The notes beneath the pieces were generated by a model. The model worked only from the letters and a program-made list of their open reading frames with translations. It had not been told where the DNA came from and searched no databases. Of a stretch of DNA of 64,000 nucleotides, positions 32,553 through 42,293 are shown one piece after another; position 1 is the first letter of the stretch; every line of letters starts with the position of its first letter. This stretch comes from DATFDN01 sp963767645 (GTDB lineage: Bacteria; Pseudomonadota; Alphaproteobacteria; Acetobacterales; Acetobacteraceae), in NCBI GenBank assembly GCA_963767645.1, contig CAVYEW010000010.1, forward strand, positions 124,001 through 188,000, in the 5' to 3' direction. Both the position numbers and the translations under genes were made by a program.

Positions 32553-33833
32553 TCAGCCGTGCCGGCGCGCGAGCAGGTCCAGCAGCGCAGCGGCGGTGGA
32601 GTCCGGCAAGTGCGCGTAGCCCGCCGCCGCCCTCGCGCCGGCCGACCCGGCCGCCTCGCGACGCGGCTTGTCGTCGAGCATCGTGCCGATCCAGCCGGCC
32701 AGGTCCGCCGCGCCCTGCACGCGGGCCAGCGCTCCGGCGGCCTCAAGCACGCGCACCGGATCGGCGAAATTGTCCATATACGGCCCTGCCGCGACTGGGC
32801 AGCCGAGCCGCGCCGGCTCCAGCGGGTTCTGCCCGCCGCCAGGCGGCAGCAGACTGCGTCCCACCAGCGCGGCAGCGGCGAGCCGGTACCAGAGGCCCAG
32901 CTCGCCGAGTGTATCGGCGACCCATACCCCCTCGGATGGCGGCGGCTCTCCGAGCGCCCGGCGGGTTACGCGCAGCCCGGACGACGCTGCCGCGACGGCT
33001 GCTCCGCGCGCCGGATGACGGGGGACGATGATGCTTATCAGGCCGGGTCGCGTCGGTGCCAACCTCCGATGCGCCGCAAGCACGATCTCATCCTCTCCGG
33101 GATGCGTGCTCGCAGCGACCCAGCACGGACGTCCCGCGAGCATCGCACGCACGTCGTCGAGCAGGATCGGATCGGCGGGAAGCGGCGGCGCCGCGAACTT
33201 CAGATTGCCAGGAGCCAGCACACGGCGCGCACCCAGGGCGGAGAGTTGGTCGGCATCGTCCGTGCTCTGCGCGTGAACGAGATCGAACGAGCCGAGAACA
33301 CGGCGGGCCAGAAACGGCACGTGTCGCCAGTGCCGGTAACTTCGCCGCGACAGGCGGGCGTTGACCAGCATGGTCGGGATGTGGCGCGCGCGGCAGGCCG
33401 CCAGCAGGTTGGGCCACAGCTCGCTTTCCACGAACGCCGCCACGTCAGGCCGCCAATGGTCCAGGAACCGTGCCGCCCAACTCGGCACGTCAAGCGGGGC
33501 AAAACGGTGCAGGACCCGCTCCAGCCCCGCCGTATCCAGCCGTTCGCGCATGAGGACGGCCGAGGTCACGGTGCCTGTGGTGAGCAGCAACGCGAGTTCC
33601 GGACAGAGCCGGTCGAGTCCTTGCAGCACCGGCAGGATCGAAAGACTCTCGCCGACACTGGCCGCGTGCAGCCACAGCAAGCGGCCCTGCGGGCGGGCAC
33701 CTGTTTCGATGCCGCGGCGCTCGGCCAGTCGTGCCGGTATCTCCTTGCCGCGTCTGGCACGCCGCCTCAGCATCAGGCGCAGCGCCGGGGCGGCGAGCGT
33801 GGTGGCCGCGGACCAGATCGCGGAGCCGGTCAT
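32553..33833 (-). CDS. waaA: 3-deoxy-D-manno-octulosonic acid transferase
   Basis: 426-residue Kdo transferase (KdtA), a GT-B enzyme that adds Kdo from CMP-Kdo onto lipid A precursor. It has an N-terminal membrane anchor, then RLLWLHAASVGESLSILPVL near 60 (HAASVGE with the catalytic Glu), LLTTGTVTSA near 90, a Pro-Asp/ESELWPNLL near 135, NARLSRRSY near 162, and in the C-domain WVAASTHPGEDEIVL near 250 and GGGQNPLEPARLG near 345. The ATG at 33833 overlaps the stop of the upstream acyltransferase as ATGA, seen once that gene's frameshift is allowed for. Confidence 0.95.
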   Translation of the reverse strand: MTGSAIWSAATTLAAPALRLMLRRRARRGKEIPARLAERRGIETGARPQGRLLWLHAASVGESLSILPVLQGLDRLCPELALLLTTGTVTSAVLMRERLDTAGLERVLHRFAPLDVPSWAARFLDHWRPDVAAFVESELWPNLLAACRARHIPTMLVNARLSRRSYRHWRHVPFLARRVLGSFDLVHAQSTDDADQLSALGARRVLAPGNLKFAAPPLPADPILLDDVRAMLAGRPCWVAASTHPGEDEIVLAAHRRLAPTRPGLISIIVPRHPARGAAVAAASSGLRVTRRALGEPPPSEGVWVADTLGELGLWYRLAAAALVGRSLLPPGGGQNPLEPARLGCPVAAGPYMDNFADPVRVLEAAGALARVQGAADLAGWIGTMLDDKPRREAAGSAGARAAAGYAHLPDSTAAALLDLLARRHG

Positions 33834-34505
33834 GCCGGACAGAGCCGGTCCGCCTCGTCCGCCGCGGCGGAGAGGGCCGCGCCGATCACCGTCGCCGCCT
33901 CGCGCCAGCCTTCCCGCGCGACGGCGATTGCCGGGCGGCAGACCACCACGCCGCGCCCGAACGGGCGAGGGATCGTCATGCGGTCCCAACTGCGCAGCAC
34001 CCACCGGCGCGAGGTCTGCGCCGCGCATGGCAGGACCCGGCGCACCGGACAGGGCAGCAAGCTGGGCGACTCCAGGGGCCGCGTGCCGGCGCGGTCCGCG
34101 CGGCCCGTCGGGGGTGATGGCCACGAGGCCCCCGTCGCGCAGCAAACCCAACAGCGCGCGCAGCCCGGCCGCGCCGCCGCGCGACGATGAACCGATCACG
34201 ACTTGCATGTCGAAGCGTCCGATCACCGTGCCGATGAACCGCCCGTCACGATGGCGGCTGACCAGCACATGCACCGGCCGTGGTCGGGAGCGTGGCAGCC
34301 GCCGCACCATGAGCCACAGCATCGGCATCAACGGCAGGCGTTCATGCCAGAACGCTACGATATGCGGCTCTCCGTCCACCAGCCGGGCCAGGTTCTCCTC
34401 TCCTTCCAGGCGCCACCGGGTCGTTGCGAGCGCGAAGGAAAGATAGGTGCCGAGCAGGCGCGCGAGCAAGGCCTGCACCGCCGGATGACGCACCAGCCGT
34501 TTCAT
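33830..34505 (-). pseudogene. DUF374 acyltransferase-like gene, +1 frameshift
   Basis: Lysophospholipid-acyltransferase-like protein (DUF374), commonly placed next to waaA. The first part (from the ATG at 34505) reads MKRLVRHPAVQALLARLLG, HIVAFWHERLPLMP (H-x-x-x-x-x catalytic region), HRDGRFIGTVIGRF and ITPDGPRGPRR. At about 34036-34045 the frame is lost. In the next frame the family sequence continues (TSRRWVLRSWDRMTIPRPFGRG) to a TGA that overlaps waaA as ATGA. Removing one base from the GGG/CCC run near 34036-34038 restores a normal-length protein of about 224 residues. Either a sequence error or a recent mutation. Confidence 0.85.
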
Positions 34506-34615
34506 CCTGCCGCCGATAGCCGCCGCTGCATGGGCCTGTCCAGAGACCGGCAGGGCTTTTGCCGATTCGCGCCGGTGTGGTAATCCGCCGCGCCTCAAGA
34601 TACGAGCCGGCCGCT

Positions 34616-36058
34616 TTGGTTTTCAGTTCGATCCAGTTCATCTTCGTCTTCCTGCCGCTCGCGCTGGCGCTCTACTGGATCGCGCCGCGCCCAGGCCGCA
34701 ACCTGATGCTGTTGGCGTTGAGCCTGTTCTTCTATGCCAGCGGCGAGGCGCACCATCTCTGGCTGCTGCTGGCGCTGATTGCAGTGAATTACGCGGCAGG
34801 ACTCGTGATAGAGGATGCGCTGTCGCCGCTATGGCGGCGGCTGGCCGTCGGCATAGCCGTGGCAATCGATCTTTTCGCGCTCGCCTGGTTCAAATACGCG
34901 GGCTTCCTGGCGACTGCGCTGGCGCCGCTGTCGCATGCGGCGATGTGGCAGGCGATCGTCCTGCCGCTCGGCATCTCGTTCTACGTGTTCCACAACATCT
35001 CGTACGTGGTGGACATCTACCGCCGCACTGCTCCCGCACGCCGCAATCCGATCGATTTCGCGCTCTATATCTCGTTCTTCCCGCAGGTGATCGCCGGGCC
35101 GATCATCCGCTACCACGACATAGCGGGCGCCCTCGACCACCGCCGCGTGCGCGTCGAGGATTTCTCCTCCGGGCTGGAGCGGTTTGTGGTCGGGTTGGCC
35201 AAGAAGATGGTACTCGCCAATCCGCTGGGCGAGACGGCAGACCGGGTTTTCGCGCTGCCGACGCACACGCTCGCCACCTCCGATGCCTGGCTCGGCCTGA
35301 TTTGCTATTCGCTGCAGATCTACTTCGATTTCTCCGGCTATTCCGACATGGCGATCGGGCTGGCCCGCATGTTCGGGTTCGAGTTCCTGGAGAACTTCAA
35401 CTACCCTTATGTCTCCCGCTCGATCCAGGAGTTCTGGCGCCGTTGGCACATCTCGCTCTCCAACTGGTTCCGCGATTACCTGTACATCCCGCTCGGCGGC
35501 AGCCGGCAGGGCACGCTCCGCACCTGCCTCAATCTTGCCGTCGTGTTTCTGCTGTGCGGATTGTGGCATGGCGCCAACTGGACCTTCGTCGCCTGGGGCG
35601 CGATGCACGGCGTGTTCCTGGGGATCGAGCGTGCCGGCCTCGGCCGGCTGCTCGCTCGCGCGCCTTCCTTGCTCGCGCGCGCGTACACGTTGGCGGTAGT
35701 GGCGTTCGCCTGGGTGCTGTTCCGCTCGGAAACCGTCACCGACGCGCTCGGCTACTACCGCGCCCTGCTGCGGCCGTTGCGGTCGGAGGCGTTTCGGCAG
35801 GTCTATCCCGGCAACTTCACCTGGCTGATCCTGGCTTGCGCGCTCATCGGCGCGACCGGAGCGATGTCCTGGCTCACGCGCGACTGGCGGGCGCGGGCCG
35901 GGCAGTTGCGTGGGCGGGTAGATCCGGCACTTGCCCATGTGCGGGAAGGCGCCCCGGTCCTGGCCGCGCGCAACGTGGTGCTGCTCGGCCTGATGGTCCT
36001 GTCCTTCCTGCAACTCGCCAGTGCCGTCTACAACCCCTTCATCTATTTCCGCTTCTAG
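34616..36058 (+). CDS. MBOAT family O-acyltransferase, locus 2
   Basis: 480-residue AlgI/DltB-type acyltransferase. The TTG at 34616 gives the typical start VFSSIQFIFVFLPLALALYW; an ATG at 34559 would add 19 residues and lies in poor context. Core motifs: LPLGISFYVFHNISYVVDIYR near 120-140, YFDFSGYSDMAIGLARMFGF near 240, FWRRWHISLSNWFRDYLYIPLGG near 275-297, and the catalytic His region CGLWHGANWTFVAWGAMHG near 320. It differs clearly from the locus 1 paralogue, so the two probably act on different polymers. Followed 7 bp later by a DHHW-type partner. Confidence 0.92.
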   Translation: MVFSSIQFIFVFLPLALALYWIAPRPGRNLMLLALSLFFYASGEAHHLWLLLALIAVNYAAGLVIEDALSPLWRRLAVGIAVAIDLFALAWFKYAGFLATALAPLSHAAMWQAIVLPLGISFYVFHNISYVVDIYRRTAPARRNPIDFALYISFFPQVIAGPIIRYHDIAGALDHRRVRVEDFSSGLERFVVGLAKKMVLANPLGETADRVFALPTHTLATSDAWLGLICYSLQIYFDFSGYSDMAIGLARMFGFEFLENFNYPYVSRSIQEFWRRWHISLSNWFRDYLYIPLGGSRQGTLRTCLNLAVVFLLCGLWHGANWTFVAWGAMHGVFLGIERAGLGRLLARAPSLLARAYTLAVVAFAWVLFRSETVTDALGYYRALLRPLRSEAFRQVYPGNFTWLILACALIGATGAMSWLTRDWRARAGQLRGRVDPALAHVREGAPVLAARNVVLLGLMVLSFLQLASAVYNPFIYFRF

Positions 36059-36065
36059 GCACCGC

Positions 36066-37187
36066 ATGAAGTTTGGGCGCCGTTCTTACCGAGGCCTCGC
36101 CGACCTGCTCCTGCCCGTGGCCTTCCTCGGCTCGATCGGGCTCGTGCTTGCGCAAACCGACTGGCAGGGGCGCTCCGATCTCGTCGAACGGCTAGAGGCG
36201 CGGCAGCCGGCGCCGATGCCTGCCGCCCCGCGATCGCTGTCGCAAGTGTATCACTACACGGCCGAGTTCAGCCGCTTCCTCGACGACCATTACGGTTTGC
36301 GCGAGGCTGCGATCGATCTGCGCGCACGTGTTGCGTTCTGGTTGCTGAACGATACGTTCAACGACGATGTCAGCGTCGGCCAGCGCCGCTGGCTCTTCCT
36401 CACCGGCCATGGCGAATTGCGCGACACGCTGCATGCCGATCCCCTCTCGCCGGGCGCCGTCGAGGACTGGGCGCAGTCGATCGAGGGGCGGCGGGCGTGG
36501 CTCGCCGCGCGCGGCATCCGCTACCTGTTCGTCGTCGCGCCGGACAAGCGCACGATCTACCCTGAGAATCTGCCGCGCTATCAGCCGCGGCCGGGTCAGA
36601 CCCGGCGCGAGCAGCTCGACGCAAGGATGGCCGGGCGGGACGATTTCCTCGATCTGACCCAGGCCTTGCGGGGCGAGAAGGCGCAAAGCCGGGTCTATTA
36701 TCGTTGGGATACGCATTGGGACCGGCATGGCGCCTACGAGGGCTATCACGCCATCATGCAGCGGCTCGGTCTGCCGGCCGAGCCGGAGTTTCTGGGCCAT
36801 GCGCCGGATCATGAGGACCATATCGGCGATCTCGGCCGCCTTTCTGGCCTTATGCTGACCGAACCTGATCGCGCGCCTACCTCGCAATGCGCCGTGCATG
36901 TGCCGCCTCCCCAAGTGTCGCTGCAGGCCGACCCGATGCTCAAGGGCGAGCGTGATTTCGAGGTGCAACCCACGACGTGTGCCCAGGGGAAGGGGCGTCT
37001 GCTGATGTTCCACGACTCCTTCGGCGGCATGTGGGCGCCCTGGCTGTCCACCCAGTTCGCGAGTGCGGTCTATGTCTGGCGCCAGCCCTCCTTCGACGAT
37101 ATCAAGCGCATGGTGGAAGCCGTGCATCCGACCGTGGTGATCGAGGAGCGGGTGGAACGCTTCCTGGTCCTGCCGGTCCGACGCTGA
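36066..37187 (+). CDS. AlgJ/DHHW-type SGNH protein paired with MBOAT
   Basis: 373-residue protein with an N-terminal signal anchor (LLLPVAFLGSIGLVLA, residues about 14-29) and a periplasmic SGNH-like domain of the AlgX/AlgJ/DHHW group. Motifs: FLTGHGELRDTL near 118, YLFVVAPDKRTIYPENLP near 157-174, the signature YYRWDTHWDRHGAYEGYHAI near 215 (the D-T-H-W catalytic pair), and MFHDSFGGMWAPWLS near 318 with the nucleophilic Ser. It probably takes the acyl group exported by the MBOAT and transfers it to the polymer. Its start lies 7 bp after the MBOAT stop. Confidence 0.88.
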   Translation: MKFGRRSYRGLADLLLPVAFLGSIGLVLAQTDWQGRSDLVERLEARQPAPMPAAPRSLSQVYHYTAEFSRFLDDHYGLREAAIDLRARVAFWLLNDTFNDDVSVGQRRWLFLTGHGELRDTLHADPLSPGAVEDWAQSIEGRRAWLAARGIRYLFVVAPDKRTIYPENLPRYQPRPGQTRREQLDARMAGRDDFLDLTQALRGEKAQSRVYYRWDTHWDRHGAYEGYHAIMQRLGLPAEPEFLGHAPDHEDHIGDLGRLSGLMLTEPDRAPTSQCAVHVPPPQVSLQADPMLKGERDFEVQPTTCAQGKGRLLMFHDSFGGMWAPWLSTQFASAVYVWRQPSFDDIKRMVEAVHPTVVIEERVERFLVLPVRR

Positions 37188-37199
37188 GAGGAGCCCGCC

Positions 37200-37913
37200 A
37201 TGTCCCGCACGCAGCCTCAGGCGATCGTCTTCGATACGTTCGGCACCGTGGTTGACTGGCGGGGCAGCCTGATCGCGGAACTGACGGGATTCGGTCGGGA
37301 GAGGGGAATCAGCGCCGATTGGGCCGGTCTCGTGGATGCCTGGCGCGCGGCATACCAGCCCTCGATGAGTCGGGTGCGCTCCGGCGAGATCCCCTGGACC
37401 AGGCTCGACGATCTCCATCGCGCCTCGCTCGACCGGCTGATCGAGGAGTTCGCCATTGCGGGGCTTTCGGAAGAGGACCGCCGCCATATCAACCTTGGAT
37501 GGCACCGGCTGAACCCCTGGCCCGATTCGGTGCCGGGCCTGACGCGGCTGAAGCAGCGCTTCATCATCGGCCCGCTGTCGAACGGCAATGTGTCCTTGCT
37601 GACCAATATGGCGAAGCACGCCAAGCTGCCCTGGGACATGGTGTTCGGCTCCGACCTATTCGGCCACTACAAGCCGGACCCGGAGACCTATCTCGGCGTG
37701 TGTCGGCTACTCGACCTTGCGCCCGGTGAGGTGATGATGGCGGCCGCGCATAACGGCGATCTTGCGGCGGCCCGCAAATGCGGGCTGTTGACCGCCTTCT
37801 TCCCACGCCCGTCCGAATACGGTCCGCACCAATCCCGCGACTTCAAGGCCGAAGCCGATTGGGATGTGGTGGCGACCGATATCGAGGAGATGGCGGGGCT
37901 TCTCGGCACCTGA
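37200..37913 (+). CDS. Haloacid dehalogenase type II
   Basis: 237-residue HAD-superfamily hydrolase of the L-2-haloacid dehalogenase type. The nucleophile motif is IVFDTFGTVVDWRG (Asp near 11), the second motif IGPLSNGNVSLL (Ser-Asn), then FGHYKPDPETYLG with the catalytic Lys, and MMAAAHNGDLAAARKCGL, in which the usual Asp pair reads HNGDL. FFPRPSEYG near 200 is typical of the subfamily. A GAGAGGAG ribosome site precedes the ATG. Many such proteins act on sugar phosphates or other substrates, so true dehalogenase activity is not assured. Confidence 0.87.
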   Translation: MSRTQPQAIVFDTFGTVVDWRGSLIAELTGFGRERGISADWAGLVDAWRAAYQPSMSRVRSGEIPWTRLDDLHRASLDRLIEEFAIAGLSEEDRRHINLGWHRLNPWPDSVPGLTRLKQRFIIGPLSNGNVSLLTNMAKHAKLPWDMVFGSDLFGHYKPDPETYLGVCRLLDLAPGEVMMAAAHNGDLAAARKCGLLTAFFPRPSEYGPHQSRDFKAEADWDVVATDIEEMAGLLGT

Positions 37914-37917
37914 TCGG

Positions 37918-39081
37918 TCATAGCAGAGCGCGGTACACCGCGCGCTCGAACGCCCGCAGCAGATGCAACACGGCGGGATCGGCGAAGGGCAGGATTTGGG
38001 TGAAGATCGCGCCGGCTATCTTCCTTGCCGGATCGAGCCAGTAATAGGTGTTGTTCACCCCCGCCCAGGCGACGCTGCCGGCGCTGCGTCCGCCGGGCAC
38101 CGGCTCGGTGTTGATGAGGAAGCTGAGTCCCCATTTCTGCCGGGTTCCGGGAAATAGATCGACATTGTTGGATGAAGCGGGAACGGCGGAGACCATCGGC
38201 TCCACGTCGATCTCGCCGATATGGTTCTCCAGCATGGATGCGACCGTCTCCGGGCGCAGCAGGCGCGCTCCGTCCAGCGCGCCGCCGCCGAGCAACATCT
38301 GCAGGAAGCGGATGTAGTCGCGCGCGGTGGAATGCAGCCCGCCGCCGCCGGGGAAGAATTCGCGCGGCGGGTTCGGCTCCAGGTCGAGCGGCTGCAAGCC
38401 CGTCGGGGTGCGCGCATGCACCGTGGCGAGGCGCGGCAGCATATCAGGGTGGATCAAAAAGCTGGTGTCGCGCATCCCGAGCGGCACGAACAGGCGGTCC
38501 TGGAACACGCGCTCCAGGTCCTGACCCGAGACTGCCTCGACCATGCGCCCGGCCCAGTCGATGCCGATGCTGTATTGCCAGCGCATTCCGGGATCGAAGG
38601 TCAGCGGCGCGCTCAGTCCGGCGAGCTTGCCGGTGCGCGGGGCCGGGGTGCCGGTCTCGCGATGGTAGCGCAGCAGGTCCGCGTTCCAGATGTCGTAGCC
38701 GAAGCCCGCGGTGTGGGTCAGCAGGTTGCGTAATGTCACCGTGCCGCGCGCCGGGCGAAGCCTCGGCCGGCCTTCAGTGTCGAACCCTTCCAGCACCTGC
38801 GGCGCGGCAAGGCCGGGCACCACCTCGCCGGCCGGCTGGTCGAGCGCAAGCTGGCCGGTCTCGACCAACTGCATCGCCGCGGCGGCCGTGATCGCCTTGG
38901 TCATGGAGGCGATGCGGAACACGGTCCGCATCTCCATCGCCGCTGGCTCCGCGAGGCTGCGGCGGCCGAACGCACCCTCGTAGATGATCGCCTCCGGCGT
39001 AGCAGCGATCGCCACCACGCCCGGCACCTCGCCCTGATCCACCGCTTGGCGCAGAACCGCGTCGATCTCGCTCATGGCCAT
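37918..39081 (-). CDS. Serine hydrolase (class C beta-lactamase family)
   Basis: 387-residue protein of the beta-lactamase/esterase EstB-like family. The nucleophile motif S-x-x-K appears as FRIASMTKAITAAAA (Ser near 57), the Tyr-containing motif as WQYSIGIDWAGRMV near 168 (Y-S), and the C-terminal GLSFLINTEP and GSVAWAGVNNTYYWLDP regions include the third motif (H/W-x-G-type WAG). These cytosolic or periplasmic enzymes are often esterases rather than true beta-lactamases. No signal peptide is evident. The start may be two codons later (39075). Confidence 0.88.
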   Translation of the reverse strand: MAMSEIDAVLRQAVDQGEVPGVVAIAATPEAIIYEGAFGRRSLAEPAAMEMRTVFRIASMTKAITAAAAMQLVETGQLALDQPAGEVVPGLAAPQVLEGFDTEGRPRLRPARGTVTLRNLLTHTAGFGYDIWNADLLRYHRETGTPAPRTGKLAGLSAPLTFDPGMRWQYSIGIDWAGRMVEAVSGQDLERVFQDRLFVPLGMRDTSFLIHPDMLPRLATVHARTPTGLQPLDLEPNPPREFFPGGGGLHSTARDYIRFLQMLLGGGALDGARLLRPETVASMLENHIGEIDVEPMVSAVPASSNNVDLFPGTRQKWGLSFLINTEPVPGGRSAGSVAWAGVNNTYYWLDPARKIAGAIFTQILPFADPAVLHLLRAFERAVYRALL

Positions 39082-39159
39082 ACTCCGCCGTCTCGTCGTG
39101 AGATACAGGCCCGACCTACAAGGGACTATACACGATGCTACTGGCGGCGAATGGGCTGC

Positions 39160-40155
39160 TCACTTCGCCCTTGCTGGCGAGGGCATACGGAGCTGCTCCG
39201 TCGTGCAGCTTCGCGGGTCCTTGTCGTCGCGCCAGCGCAGCAGGCGCGAGCCGTGGCGGAACTTGCCCGCGGTGATGTGATCGGCGCTGACTTCCACCAC
39301 CAGCATCGGCTCGGCCGGCTCGGGCTGGCGCGGTTTATCCGACCAGCGGCTCGGTCCGCCGGGCGCCTCGCCGGTGAAGCCGCCGCGTCCGAGCAGGGGG
39401 CGAATCCGCGCCTCCGTCTCCGCTCCGTCCGGCCGGCAGCGGCCGACATAGTTCAGCCGGCCATCATGGTCGTAGAGGCCGAGCAGCAGGTATTCGATAC
39501 GCCCGGTGCCGGGCTTCAGGTAAGCACCGCCGATCACGCAATCGACCGTGTGCCAAAGCTTGTATTTCAGCATTGCCCGCGCGCCGGGCTGGTAGGGGAG
39601 GTCCAGAGGCTTGGCCACGATCCCGTCGAGCCCGTGACCGACATCCTTCAGCCAGGCGCGCGCCGCCTCTGCCGTGCGGGCCTGCGGCGCCAAGCGCACG
39701 CCTTTGGCCGGCCCGATGCGATCGAACAGCGCAACCAGCGCGGCGCGGCGCCTCTCGAACGGCCAGCCGAGAGTGGCAGTGCCCTTATCCTCGGCCAGCA
39801 GATCGAAGGCCACGAAGGTCGCCGGATGCTCGCGCGACAGCTTGGCGATACGCGACGCTGCCGGGTGCAGGCGCATCTGCAGCGTGTCGAACTCGGCGCC
39901 TTCGATCACCAGCTCGCCGTCGAGCACGAAGCGCGCCACGCGCAGCGCCCGCATCGACGCCGCGACCTCCGGGAAGAAGCGCGCCAGCGGATGCTGGCGG
40001 CGCGATTGCAGCTCGACAGCATCGCCGTCGCGGAAGACTATGCAGCGGAATCCGTCGTATTTCGGCTCGAACGCCCAGGAGGGGCCGTCGGGCAGGGCTT
40101 CAACCGGCTCCGCCTCCATCGGCGGCAGATCGAGCGGGACCGGCCATTCGGTCAT
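39160..40155 (-). CDS. ATP-dependent DNA ligase (LigC-like)
   Basis: 331-residue ligase that seals DNA nicks through an adenylated lysine. The nucleotidyltransferase motif I is FEPKYDGFRCIVF (K-x-DG-x-R, near 32), motif III ATFVAFDLLAE near 115, motif IV GLDGIVAKPLDLPY near 178, and motif V MLKYKLWHTVDCVI near 198. A C-terminal OB-fold follows (IEYLLLGLYDHDGRLNYVGR). No polymerase or nuclease domain, so it is of the LigC type rather than full LigD, and no ku gene is adjacent. Its ATG overlaps the AsmA stop as ATGA. Confidence 0.9.
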   Translation of the reverse strand: MTEWPVPLDLPPMEAEPVEALPDGPSWAFEPKYDGFRCIVFRDGDAVELQSRRQHPLARFFPEVAASMRALRVARFVLDGELVIEGAEFDTLQMRLHPAASRIAKLSREHPATFVAFDLLAEDKGTATLGWPFERRRAALVALFDRIGPAKGVRLAPQARTAEAARAWLKDVGHGLDGIVAKPLDLPYQPGARAMLKYKLWHTVDCVIGGAYLKPGTGRIEYLLLGLYDHDGRLNYVGRCRPDGAETEARIRPLLGRGGFTGEAPGGPSRWSDKPRQPEPAEPMLVVEVSADHITAGKFRHGSRLLRWRDDKDPRSCTTEQLRMPSPARAK

Positions 40156-42093
40156 CGGGCCGGCTTCTGCGCCCGTGGGGGCGGAGGCTTCGTACCGGGC
40201 GCTTGCGCGCGCGCCTGCACCAGCAAGGCTTGGCAGCGATGCTGGTCGGAGGTGCCGAACTGGATGGTGGGCAGCACGGCCAAAGGCGGGAGTAGCGCCG
40301 CCAGCACGCCGGCCGCACCGGCGCGCGCCGCGACCTCTGCGCTGGGGAGCACGCGCGGGTGCGTCAGGGTGCCCGAGATGGCGATCGGCCCCGGCAGGCT
40401 GCCGATGCTGAAATGCTTGGGCGCCGTGCGGATCGTCAGGTCCATCGCGTCATTGCGCAGGCTGATCGTCCCCACGCCGCGAACCACCGCCTCGCCGGTA
40501 TCCAGGATCAGCGCGCGGGTGCGCAGCACGCCGCGGTCGAGCGCGAAATCGGCGACCAGGCATTCCACCTGCGTCCGCTTCGGCACGCCAAGCGCCGACA
40601 GCACCGCATTGCCGAATTCCAGCCCCGACAAATCGACCAGCAGGGCGCTGAGATCGCCGCCGGCCATTCCCACCACGATCTCGCCGTTGCCGTCCGCCGC
40701 GATTGCCGCGAGGGAATCGCCTGTGCCCGCAATGCGGGCGCTGCCGCTGAGCGTGCCGGCGCCTTGGAAGGCGCGCGTCGCCTTCATCAGCTTGGCCACG
40801 TCCAATTGCTGGAAATCGACCGCCGCATCGGCGCGGATCAGCCCGTTGATTGGGGTCAGCCGGATGGTGGACAAGATATGCCCGGCGCCCACGCCGAAGC
40901 TGATCGGGTGCAGCGCTACCTCTCCGTTGACGATGTCGAGCGCCGCCGAGAGGTCGTCAAGCGGCATCGATTTGCCTTTGATGGAGGCCGCCTTGTAGCG
41001 GAGATGGACGTCCGCGTAGTGGAACTGCGGCAGACTGAGCTTCGTGGCCGGCAACAGGCCAGGGCTGGCGGTCTTCGTTTCCTGGTGTCCGGCCTTGGCG
41101 CCGACGAAGCCGCCGAGATCCGCAAGGTCGACGGCACGCGAGGCAAGCTCGGCCTGCACCACCGGGCGAGGCTCCGCCGGCGCCACCGCGATCATGCCTT
41201 CCAGGTCGCTCGATCCCACGCGCCCGGCGATGTTCTGGAAGCGGACGCGGTGATCGGCGAAGTCAAGCGCACCGGAGAGCTGGAACGGCGGCGTCTCCGG
41301 CAAGGCGATGCCGGTCAGCGGGCGCAGGGTACTGAGGCTGGGGCCAGCGAATTGCAGGCGAAGCTGCGCGCCCGCGAGGGCCAGAGGCTCGGCGATGCTG
41401 CCCTGCAACCGCGCCTCGGTAGGGCCGTCCGCCAGGCGGAGGTCGATCGGCCAAGGGTGCGAGGCGTCGCGCAGGGCGAGAATGGCGCCGCCCGTCATGT
41501 GGGCCTCGATCGGCTGGCCGGCGTAGGTCCCGCGCGCATCCGCAAGCAGGGCGGCCGGACGGTCCGGCGCCTGTTCGGTCCGCACCGCCACCGTGAAATC
41601 GGCGCGCAGCGGGCGCCAGCGCGGCGTGGACCTCGCCGCCTTCGATGCGCAGCTCGCCGATATGCGGTTCGGACCCGCCGGAGCCCGCCATCGCCAGATG
41701 ATAGTTCGCCGCATGGTTGGCCATCTCGGCGGCGAAGACATGCGGCTGCTGGACGTCGATCTCGGGAATATCGATCTGCCGGTGGCGGAGATAGGTCCAG
41801 AGATCGAAGCGGATGACCAGATGCTTGATGTCGGCCAGAGGCGGATCGCCCGAAGGCCAGCCATCGGGATTGGCGATCACCACGTCGTCGGCGGTGATGG
41901 TCGCGACCCGGCCGGGGCTGATATGCAAGCGGCCGATGCTGACCTTGCGGCCGAGCGCGGCGGAGGCGCGCGCCTCGACGATCGAGCGCAAGGACGCCTG
42001 GCCCAACTGCCAGGCCGCCACCCCGCCGCCGATCAGCAGGATGGGCAGGCCGAGTCCCAGTAGCCACCAAAGCCGGTGCCGTCGCTTCGTCAT
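40152..42093 (-). pseudogene. AsmA family protein, +1 frameshift
   Basis: Large AsmA-family envelope protein: N-terminal TM LWWLLGLGLPILLIGGGVAAW, then LGRKVSIGRLHISPGRVATITADDVVIANPDG (the family start), and a long beta-rich region including the C-terminal AsmA block (TLSGSARIAGTGDSLAAIAADGNGEIVVGM, LDTGEAVVRGVGTISLRNDAMDLTI). These bridge-like proteins are linked to outer-membrane lipid transport. At about 41610-41614 the frame changes by one extra base: GGEVHAALAP continues as LRADFTVAVRT only if one base in the cgggc run is skipped. Repaired length is about 647 residues. ATGA overlap with the ligase. Confidence 0.85.
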
Positions 42094-42293
42094 GGCAACG
42101 ACCAAACGCATCGAGGACGCAATGGATGCTCCCATTTTTGATCAAGGTTCAGAGAGGGGCTTCCGTTTGACACGGTCCGCCGTGGCCCGTATAGGCCCCG
42201 CATGACTGGGAACGTGGAGGGGTCGCCGGACTCGCTCCCGCCGCGTGTGCGCGGCCTACCGGTGCAACAAAGCAGCGAAGGAAGCCGCGCCGC

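Noticed and set aside
32553..34598. A 681-residue fusion of acyltransferase and Kdo transferase
   Set aside because: The join is produced by a single extra base. In the alternative frame the acyltransferase ends normally with an ATGA overlap, so these are two genes.
39160..40155. DNA ligase as part of an NHEJ (Ku-LigD) locus
   Set aside because: No ku, polymerase or nuclease domain is present in or beside the gene.
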